Positions 50,974 to 57,373 of a DNA stretch of 64,000 bases are shown piece after piece; within the stretch, counting starts at the first letter, position 1, and each line of letters begins with the position of its first letter. Source of the DNA: Leifsonia sp. Root112D2 (GTDB taxonomy: Bacteria; Actinomycetota; Actinomycetes; Actinomycetales; Microbacteriaceae); contig NZ_LMCU01000001.1 in NCBI RefSeq assembly GCF_001424905.1, positions 1,109,480-1,173,479 of the forward strand, written 5' to 3'. Both the position numbers and the translations under genes were made by a program. Below the pieces are notes generated by a model. That model was not told the origin of the DNA. It did not search any database and saw only the letters and a list, made by a program, of their open reading frames with translations.

Positions 50974-52022
50974 GGTCGGGATGCCGGCATGTCGATGGCC
51001 ACCTTGCCCACCCGCTCGGTGCGTGAACGCATGGTCTCGAAGGCCGTGCCCAGATCGTCGAAGTCGAAGCGGTGCGTGATGAGACTGCGGGCCTCGCTCT
51101 GGTGCAGGTCGATCATCTCGAGGGCCTCACCGATGAGATTCATGCTGTTGCGGCTGCCGATCAGATCGACCTCCTTGATGGGCACGACGCGCATGGAGAG
51201 CTGCGCCTCGCGGTCGGAGATGCCGACGAGAACGATGCGTCCCGTGGTCGTGACGATGCCGAGCGCGTTCTGCAGCGAGGAGGGCTGGCCTGTCGCCTCG
51301 ATCACGAGGGAGGGGCCGTCACCGTCGGTCCACTCGGAGATCATGGCGGCCGTCTGCGCGGAGGGGAACTCGCTCGCCGGATCGATCAGAATCGTGTCGA
51401 GCGCGCCGAACTGGCGCGCGAAGGCGCAGCGTTCTTCCACGGTGTCCGCCGCGATGACGTGCACGCCCAAATCGCTGAGATACATGGTGGCGAGCAGGCC
51501 GATGGGGCCGCTGCCCAGAACCAGGGCCTTCTCTCCGGCGACGGGGCGGCCGCGGTTCACCGCCTGCATGGCGATGCTCATGGGCTCGCACAGCGGGGCG
51601 ATCTCCAGGGGCAGATTGGCCGGAACCGGGTAGAGCTTCTCGAGCGGGATCGACATGAGCGTGGCCAGCGCGCCGTCTTCGTAGCATCCGTAGATCGACA
51701 TGTGCGTGCACGCATTCACACGGCCGGCACGGCAGGCGTAGCAGTTGCCGCAGTAGAACATGGGGGAGACGGCGACGCGATCGCCGACAGAGAACGGCGA
51801 GCTCGCGGCATCCGCCTCGGTCAGTTGCTCGATGACGCCGACGAACTCGTGGCCCTGGATGATGGGCAGATCGGTGGCGTAGTCGTCCTCCCAAATGTGC
51901 AGATCCGTGCCACACAGCGTGACGTGCCGGATGCTCACCAGCGCGTGACCGGCGGAGGCCTCCGGATCGGGGCGGTTCTGGTATTCGATTCGCTCTTTGG
52001 AGACGGTGACAGCTGCGAGCAC
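50970..52022 (-). CDS. Zinc-dependent alcohol dehydrogenase (medium-chain)
   Basis: A 350-residue MDR enzyme. The catalytic zinc site has LCGTDLH and IIQGHEFVGVIE; the structural zinc site has CGNCYACRAGRVNAC. The NAD fold reads VLGSGPIGLLATMYLSDLG, then ADTVEERCAFA. It resembles sorbitol/threonine/galactitol dehydrogenases, so a polyol or ring alcohol such as a cyclohexanol acid is possible. GTG 52022 gives normal length and starts five bases after... the YciI stop codon region; the two are likely coupled. Confidence 0.86.
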   Translation of the reverse strand: MLAAVTVSKERIEYQNRPDPEASAGHALVSIRHVTLCGTDLHIWEDDYATDLPIIQGHEFVGVIEQLTEADAASSPFSVGDRVAVSPMFYCGNCYACRAGRVNACTHMSIYGCYEDGALATLMSIPLEKLYPVPANLPLEIAPLCEPMSIAMQAVNRGRPVAGEKALVLGSGPIGLLATMYLSDLGVHVIAADTVEERCAFARQFGALDTILIDPASEFPSAQTAAMISEWTDGDGPSLVIEATGQPSSLQNALGIVTTTGRIVLVGISDREAQLSMRVVPIKEVDLIGSRNSMNLIGEALEMIDLHQSEARSLITHRFDFDDLGTAFETMRSRTERVGKVAIDMPASRP

Positions 52023-52026
52023 GGGG

Positions 52027-52329
52027 TCAGCGGGCAATCTCGCCGAAGGCGATGTTCCACTCGGCGATCTCGCGGCGGGCGACGACGCCGTTCTGCATGA
52101 ACGGCTCGCCATCCATCAGACGGGTGACGTCGTCGATCGATTCGCCGCTGACGATGAGCAGCGCGCCGGCAGCCACGCCGCTCGCCTCGTCGGCGAGCAC
52201 CCGGCCCGAGAGAAGCAGGCGCTTGGCTTCGAACTGTGCGGTGAGGAACTGCATGTGCGCCTCGCTGTACGGCGCTTTGGCGGCCTCGGAATTCTCGCCA
52301 TATGTGTATCTGATCGCGAAGGTGGCCAC
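52027..52329 (-). CDS. YciI-family protein
   Basis: A 100-residue small dimeric alpha/beta-barrel protein. It has MATFAIRYTYGE at the N-terminus, the usual SGRVLADEASGVAAGALLIVSGES and MDGEPFMQNGVVARREIAEWNI. YciI proteins are ferredoxin-like; some act as lyases (muconolactone-like), many are unknown. It is the first gene of a four-gene minus-strand operon (yciI, ADH, flavoprotein, OYE-type). Direct repeats lie upstream. Confidence 0.82.
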   Translation of the reverse strand: MATFAIRYTYGENSEAAKAPYSEAHMQFLTAQFEAKRLLLSGRVLADEASGVAAGALLIVSGESIDDVTRLMDGEPFMQNGVVARREIAEWNIAFGEIAR

Positions 52330-52382
52330 GCGCCGTCCTCTCCCTTGAAGTGCACAGTTGATGACTCCACACTGCCAAAGGG

Positions 52383-52420
52383 ATTACCGCGCGTCTATAG
52401 CATTATTACCGCACGATTAT
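52383..52420. promoter_or_regulatory. Direct-repeat operator candidate upstream of the yciI operon
   Basis: ATTACCGCGCGTCTAT (52383-52398) and ATTACCGCACGATTAT (52405-52420) match at 13 of 16 positions and start 22 bp apart, two helical turns. The AT-rich promoter region of the minus-strand operon overlaps them. A regulator dimer binding the same DNA face twice is plausible. Confidence 0.55.
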
Positions 52421-52485
52421 GTGTGAATAGCGCCTAATGGATGCGGATGATTGACGATTTGGGCGTGACCGGCGGTGGGTCACGA

Positions 52486-53610
52486 TCAGAACAGCGTTGC
52501 ATCCAATTCGGGTAATGCGGAGTCAGCGCTTGTGAGCAGGTCGAGGAACGCGACATTGATAAAGAGGCGCTCGCGCCCCATCTTCATGTCGTGAAGCGCT
52601 CCGGCATCAACGAGCGCATTCAACCACCCTGTGGCGGTCGGTCGGGAGACCCCGCATCTGTCCATGACATTCGAGATTCGACAGTAGGGCTGCTCGAACA
52701 TGACGTCGAGAAGGTCTTTGTTTGCGCCACCAGAGGTGACGCGACGTATCTGTTCTTGTGCGCGCACCTGGAGCTCATGAATCGCATCGATTTTCCTTAC
52801 CGTCGATGTGGCGGTTTGACGAAGCCCTTCAATGATGAAGAGAACCCATTCTTCCCAGGCCCCGTGCGCAGTTACTTCCAGCAGCAAGCGGTAATACTCT
52901 GATCTGTTTTCAATCACATATCTCGAAAGATAGAGGATTGGCTGATTCAGCACCCCGGCATCGATGAGGAGCAAAACGTTGAGGATGCGTCCCGTTCGGC
53001 CATTGCCATCGGCGAATGGGTGAATCGCTTCGAACTGATAGTGCGCAAGCGCCATTCGCACAATGGGGTCGAGGCCAGGGGACGAGTGGATGAATTGCTC
53101 CCACGCCGAGAGTTTGTCCCGGATGAGGTTTTCACCCGTTGGCGGCGTATATATCGCCTGTTTGGTCACGGGATTTCCGATAAATGTGCCCGGAAGACGA
53201 CGGAGTCCCATGTCTCTCGAGTGAATGTTGGAACATACCTCGATGGCCGTTGTCACCGACAGCGGTCGTGTCGCCAAACTCTCGATCCCGCTGAAGAGCG
53301 CGGAACGATATCGCAACGTTTCCTTTGTTTCGGGGCTTGTCGCGGCTGCTTCATCGTCCGCGAATCGGAAAAGGTCGTCGGCTGTCGTGACGATGTTCTC
53401 GATCTCTGAACTCGCCTGGGCTTCGAGGAGCGGAATGGCGTTGATGAGGACTGTCGGGTTGGGAATCCTTCGGGCCGCTTGATCGAGGGACGCGAGAGCC
53501 GCCCGTGCCTCGACTGTGGCTTTGAGTACGCTTTTCGTTTCGATGTCGCCGGCCGGCGGCAGGGGAGGCAGCTCGTTATAGGGCTGGTTCGGATGCCACG
53601 TCATATGCAA
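52486..53610 (-). CDS. Fic-domain protein
   Basis: A 374-residue Fic protein. The AMP-transferase motif is HPFADGNGRTGR near residue 200. An N-terminal inhibitory helix carries SSEIEN, fitting the class II motif S/TxxxE(G/N), so self-inhibition is expected. The C-terminal 90 residues are a winged-helix-like domain (RISNVMDRCGVSRPTATGWLNALVDAGAL). Such Fic-wHTH proteins modify hydroxyl side chains with AMP and some autoregulate. Base composition is visibly lower in GC than its neighbours and the promoter is AT-rich, so transfer is likely. No toxin/antitoxin partner gene is adjacent. Confidence 0.88.
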   Translation of the reverse strand: MHMTWHPNQPYNELPPLPPAGDIETKSVLKATVEARAALASLDQAARRIPNPTVLINAIPLLEAQASSEIENIVTTADDLFRFADDEAAATSPETKETLRYRSALFSGIESLATRPLSVTTAIEVCSNIHSRDMGLRRLPGTFIGNPVTKQAIYTPPTGENLIRDKLSAWEQFIHSSPGLDPIVRMALAHYQFEAIHPFADGNGRTGRILNVLLLIDAGVLNQPILYLSRYVIENRSEYYRLLLEVTAHGAWEEWVLFIIEGLRQTATSTVRKIDAIHELQVRAQEQIRRVTSGGANKDLLDVMFEQPYCRISNVMDRCGVSRPTATGWLNALVDAGALHDMKMGRERLFINVAFLDLLTSADSALPELDATLF

Positions 53611-53634
53611 ACTCTATGACCACATTCGAGAAAC

Positions 53635-53663
53635 GTGTAAAATTTTAGCCATATTTTTTACAC
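53635..53663. promoter_or_regulatory. Inverted-repeat operator upstream of fic
   Basis: GTGTAAAA (53635-53642) and TTTTACAC (53656-53663) are perfect inverted arms with a 13-bp AT-rich spacer, 25 bp before the fic start. The spacer has a TATTTTT stretch that could serve as -10. The winged-helix domain of the Fic protein may bind here. Confidence 0.6.
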
Positions 53664-53793
53664 ATCAACGACATGTGCTCAATCATTTGGCATGTCCTCG
53701 CACACTGTCTCCTCAGCGACCAAGCCCTCGGTGTCATCGTCACTTGGGGCAGATTGATCATGACGGTACCGGGCAGGCGGCTCGTGTGCCGCG

Positions 53794-55575
53794 TCAGATC
53801 GACTGGCGGTAGCCGAAGAACTCGTGGTCGTTGTTGTAGCCGCCAAGACCGCCGCCGATCTCCGCGAAGTCTTCGACGAACTCGATGGCCTGTATCCATT
53901 TGACCATCTTGAATCCGAGCTGGGTCTCGTTGCGCAGCCGTAGGGGCGCCCCGTGGCCGAACGACAGCGGTGCGTCGTTCATGTCGTAGGCGAGCATGGT
54001 CAGGCGATAGCTCATCTGCTCGATGGCTTGGGCGTCGTAGTAGAGGCCGCCCTCCGGGCCGAGGGCGAAGGAGTAGAAGATCACCCATTTGGCTTCGGGC
54101 TTCGGCTTCACGGTGTCCAGGATGGTCTGCATGGAGATGCCGCCCCACTTGGCAATACCCGACCAGCCCTGAATACAGAAGTGCTGGGTGATCTGCTCGT
54201 GATGCGGCAGGGCGCGCAACTGCTCGAGAGTCAGTTCCACCGGATGCTCGACCAGGCCGTGCACGGTGAGCTTGTAGTCGGCGAAGTTGCCGGCCTGAAG
54301 CCGCTGATAGTCGTCGGTGTCAGGGTATTTGCCGTTGTGCCAGAAGTACGGCGAAATGTCGTCCTCCGTGTACTGGCCGGGCTTGGAATCGATGTGCTCG
54401 AACAGCCGCTGAGCGGGCCCGATCAGCGCGTATCCGACCTTCTGCACCACGCGTGGATGCCGGTAGGTGAACGGGGTTGCCGCAACCCAGGCGACGACTA
54501 CGACCACCATCGACGCCGCAAAGATCCAGAATCCGAGCCACGATTCGGAATCCTGGGAGGCGTACATGTGGTTCAGATTGCGCAGGGCCCCCGTGGTCAG
54601 CACGAGCGCAACGTGAACGACGATGAAAATGATGAACCAGCACAGGATCAGGAAGTGTGTCGACCGCGCGAACTGAATGCTGAAGACCGAACTGACCTTG
54701 CGAAAGCGAGTGGAGAGCACGGGCGACATTCCCAGCCCTGTGATGAGGGCGAGCGGCGCCGCGATGAAGACGGTGACGAAGTACGCGATGAGCTGCAGGC
54801 TGTTGTAGTTGCTCCAGCCCGACTCGGTGGGCCAGTCCAGCGAGAGGTATTGGATCGCAACCGAGATCGCGTTCGGAATGACGTCCCAGCGCAGCGGCAC
54901 CAGTCGCATCCATTGCCCCGTCGTGAACAGCAAGACGAAGAAGACGATGCCGTTGGCCAGCCACAGCGTGTCGATGCCGAGATGCCACCAGCGAGCCAGG
55001 CCGATCGAGTGCCTGCGGCCCGGGAGTCCGACGCCGTTCGGCAGGGTGATCGAGTCTTCCTTTGCCGTGTAGAGGGGGTTGGTGGGAACGGGCTTCTGAA
55101 TTCGAAACCACTCTTTGCCCGGTGTGGAATGCCTCGTCCAGTAGAGCCGGGGGTGGTCGGAGAGGATCGTGACTCCGGAACGGATGATGAAGATCATCAG
55201 GAACATGTTCAGGAAGTGCTGCCAGCCGATCCACGCCGGAATCCCTACCGGTGCGTTGTCCGGCAGTTCGGACGTTCCGGGATACGTGCGGATGAAATCG
55301 TGCACGGCTGGAAGCCCTCGAATCCCCTGGGCCACGGCCACCCCGATGAGCAGCAGGACGAGCCCGATCGGTATCAACCAGAGCAGGTTGAACCACTTGC
55401 TGTGACCGATGCGCACCCGCGGCGCCACGCCGTATTGTGCGGGCACGCCTCCGGCCCAGTCCTCGTCGACGACGGTATAGCGCGTGCGATCGAGTTCCGC
55501 TCGAAAACTCGCGCGCACTCCCTCAGCGCCAATATCCGAGGCGGGCAGTGGCCGATCCTTCGAAGGAGGCTCCAT
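53794..55575 (-). CDS. Cytochrome b561-molybdopterin oxidoreductase fusion
   Basis: A 593-residue protein. The N-terminal part (about residues 55-380) has membrane segments with His residues placed for haem (WQHFLNMFLMIFIIRSGVTIL, RWWHLGIDTLWL, RSTHFLILCWFIIFIVVHVAL), like cytochrome b561/NarI. The C-terminal part (about 420-593) is a sulfite-oxidase/YedY-type molybdopterin domain: TVHGLVEHPVELTLEQLRALPHHEQ, then HFCIQGWSGIAKWGG, whose Cys would bind molybdenum, and GHGAPLRLRNETQLGFKMVKWI. The natural electron route is between quinones and a substrate such as an S- or N-oxide; which is unknown. It is probably leaderless. Confidence 0.85.
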   Translation of the reverse strand: MEPPSKDRPLPASDIGAEGVRASFRAELDRTRYTVVDEDWAGGVPAQYGVAPRVRIGHSKWFNLLWLIPIGLVLLLIGVAVAQGIRGLPAVHDFIRTYPGTSELPDNAPVGIPAWIGWQHFLNMFLMIFIIRSGVTILSDHPRLYWTRHSTPGKEWFRIQKPVPTNPLYTAKEDSITLPNGVGLPGRRHSIGLARWWHLGIDTLWLANGIVFFVLLFTTGQWMRLVPLRWDVIPNAISVAIQYLSLDWPTESGWSNYNSLQLIAYFVTVFIAAPLALITGLGMSPVLSTRFRKVSSVFSIQFARSTHFLILCWFIIFIVVHVALVLTTGALRNLNHMYASQDSESWLGFWIFAASMVVVVVAWVAATPFTYRHPRVVQKVGYALIGPAQRLFEHIDSKPGQYTEDDISPYFWHNGKYPDTDDYQRLQAGNFADYKLTVHGLVEHPVELTLEQLRALPHHEQITQHFCIQGWSGIAKWGGISMQTILDTVKPKPEAKWVIFYSFALGPEGGLYYDAQAIEQMSYRLTMLAYDMNDAPLSFGHGAPLRLRNETQLGFKMVKWIQAIEFVEDFAEIGGGLGGYNNDHEFFGYRQSI

Positions 55576-55581
55576 GCCCAG

Positions 55582-55587
55582 AGCGTA
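55582..55587 (-). promoter_or_regulatory. -10 box, leaderless promoter of the molybdopterin gene
   Basis: On the minus strand TACGCT is followed by CTGGGC and the ATG at 55575, the same six-base spacing as at four other genes in this window. Confidence 0.45.
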
Positions 55588-55636
55588 GCCGGGTGTCGGA
55601 GCCCCGGCTAGCTGCGGGTCGCCGCTGTTCTCCCGC

Positions 55637-56224
55637 TTACGGAGCGGATGACGGGCGCGCCCGCACGTGCATCCGCTCGCCTTGCCGACCGAACAGGCTG
55701 AGGAATTCGACCGCGCCGGTGCCGGCTCGTCCGAACCAGTGCGGGGTTCTCGTGTCGAATTCTGCCGCCTCTCCGGCGGGAAGAATCAGGTCATGGTCGC
55801 CGAGTACGAGGCGGAGCTGGCCGCGCATGACATAGATCCACTCGTAGCCTTCGTGCATCTGCGGATTGGGCTCGCCGGGAGGGATCGAGGCCGGAATGAC
55901 GTGCTTGAACGCCTGCAGCCCATCTGCGCCGCGACTCAGGGGCAGTATCGTCATGCCGCCCCGGGTGACGGGGCGAATGTGGATGCGCGGATCTCCCGTT
56001 GCGGGTGCCCCCACGAGTTCGTCGAGGGGAACCCCGTGCTCGCGAGCGAGCGGCAGGAGCAGTTCAAGCGTCGGCTTTCGTTGCCCGGCCTCCAGGCGGG
56101 AGAGGGTGCTGACGGAAATGCCTGTCGCTGCGCTGAGCTCGGCCAACGTGGTGTTGCGCCTCAGGCGCAGCGCGCGCAGCCTCGGCCCGACCGAGTTCAG
56201 CACGTCTCCTGTCGTGTCATCCAC
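55637..56224 (-). CDS. XRE-cupin transcriptional regulator
   Basis: A 195-residue regulator. An N-terminal XRE helix-turn-helix (RLRALRLRRNTTLAELSAATGISVSTLSRLEAGQRKPTLELLLPLA) is followed by a cupin sensor domain with MHEGYEWIYVMRGQLRLVLGDHDLILPAGEAAEFDTRTPHWF. The cupin His/Glu residues suggest a metal or small-molecule pocket. GTG 56224 was chosen; the frame extends to a TTG at 56251 that would cover the palindrome at 56234. It diverges from a flavoprotein gene, which it likely controls. Confidence 0.85.
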   Translation of the reverse strand: MDDTTGDVLNSVGPRLRALRLRRNTTLAELSAATGISVSTLSRLEAGQRKPTLELLLPLAREHGVPLDELVGAPATGDPRIHIRPVTRGGMTILPLSRGADGLQAFKHVIPASIPPGEPNPQMHEGYEWIYVMRGQLRLVLGDHDLILPAGEAAEFDTRTPHWFGRAGTGAVEFLSLFGRQGERMHVRARPSSAP

Positions 56225-56233
56225 CGCTTCAGT

Positions 56234-56248
56234 TTGCCAGACCGGCAA
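56234..56248. promoter_or_regulatory. Palindromic operator in a divergent promoter
   Basis: TTGCC-AGACC-GGCAA is a perfect 5-5-5 inverted repeat between the xre-cupin gene and the divergent thioredoxin-reductase-like gene. A site for the XRE protein is plausible. Confidence 0.5.
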
Positions 56249-56300
56249 CAAAGCTTGTCAATTCGCGCCCCATCGTTCCACGATGAACGCGGAGGTCATC

Positions 56301-57257
56301 ATGACGCGAACGAACGAGAACGAATATGACGTGGTCATCGTCGGAGGCGGCGCCGCCGGGCTGAGCGCGGCCGTATCCCTGGGGCGCTCGCGGCGTTCCG
56401 TGCTGGTTATCGACGCCGGCGAGCCGCGCAATGCGCCCGCGGCCGGCGTGCACAACTTTCTGAGCCGCGACGGGGTGAACCCGCTCGAACTGCAGCGGCT
56501 CGGCAGGGACGAGGTCGAACGCTACGGGGGACGTGTGGCGCGGGGCAGCGCCGTGACGGCGAGCCGCACCGACGAAGGTTTCGTGGTGACGATGGAGGGC
56601 GGCAGCGTGGTTCGGGGGCGGCGGCTGCTCGTCGCATCCGGTGTGGTCGATGAGCTGCCGAGTGTGGTGGGGCTGCAGGAGCGCTGGGGCAAGGACGTGG
56701 TGCACTGCCCGTATTGCCACGGCTGGGAGGTGCGCGACCAGGCGATCGGCATACTCGCGACCGGGCCGATGGCCATGCATCAGGCGATGCTGTTTCGGCA
56801 ATTGAGCGCGACCGTCACCTTCTTCGCCCACACCGCGCCGCCGCTCACGGACGAGGAGCGGGAACAGCTCGCCGCGCGCGACATCCGCGTGGTCGAAGGC
56901 ATCGTCGAGTCGCTCGAGGTGGTGGACGACGCGCTCGCCGGGGTGCTGCTGGCAGACGGGGCGAGACATCCGGTGCAGGCGCTTGCCGTGGCCACGACCC
57001 TGACGGCGCGGTCCGAGATTCTCGGCGGTCTCGGAGTGAAGCCGACGGCGCATCCGATGGGCGTCGGCACCTACATCGAATCGGATGCGACGGGGCTGAC
57101 CTCGGCCGCCGGCGTGTGGGTGGCCGGTAACGTTACCGACCCCGTGGCCCAGGTGGTGACGGCGGCAAGCGACGGTCTGCGCGCCGGCGCCGCCATCAAC
57201 GCCGATCTCATTGCCGAAGAAGTGCGCGAGGCGATTGCCGCGCGAGCGACCGCCTGA
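56301..57257 (+). CDS. Thioredoxin reductase-like FAD/NAD(P) oxidoreductase
   Basis: A 318-residue flavoprotein. The FAD motif is VVIVGGGAAGLSAAVSLGRS and the redox pair is CPYC in VVHCPYCHGWEVRD. Where thioredoxin reductase has GxGxxA for NADPH, this protein has GILATGPMAMHQAM, without the usual glycine pattern. The C-terminus has GVWVAGNVTDPVAQVVTAASDG. The degenerate nucleotide site and simple PYC context are closer to the low-Mr oxidases of the dithiol group (such as holomycin/gliotoxin type) or ferredoxin-like reductases than to TrxB; the function is uncertain. GGAGG precedes ATG 56301. An XRE-cupin regulator diverges from it. Confidence 0.83.
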   Translation: MTRTNENEYDVVIVGGGAAGLSAAVSLGRSRRSVLVIDAGEPRNAPAAGVHNFLSRDGVNPLELQRLGRDEVERYGGRVARGSAVTASRTDEGFVVTMEGGSVVRGRRLLVASGVVDELPSVVGLQERWGKDVVHCPYCHGWEVRDQAIGILATGPMAMHQAMLFRQLSATVTFFAHTAPPLTDEEREQLAARDIRVVEGIVESLEVVDDALAGVLLADGARHPVQALAVATTLTARSEILGGLGVKPTAHPMGVGTYIESDATGLTSAAGVWVAGNVTDPVAQVVTAASDGLRAGAAINADLIAEEVREAIAARATA

Positions 57258-57303
57258 TCGCAGGCGCCGCGACCGGCGGCAATGGAGTAGACCCCCTTGT
57301 CTC

Positions 57304-57321
57304 AAACATCATACGTATGAT
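57304..57321. promoter_or_regulatory. Palindromic operator upstream of the beta-helix gene
   Basis: AAACATCATACGTATGAT contains the perfect 14-bp palindrome ATCATACGTATGAT (57308-57321). The first 16 bases recur exactly at 60069-60084. Both sites precede secreted or transport genes for sugars, so one GntR- or LacI-type regulator probably binds both. The regulator gene is not in the window. Confidence 0.7.
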
Positions 57322-57373
57322 ATCCCTTGTTCTGGGGACACTGTAGCCCTCCGAACAAAGGGAGCAATCAGAC

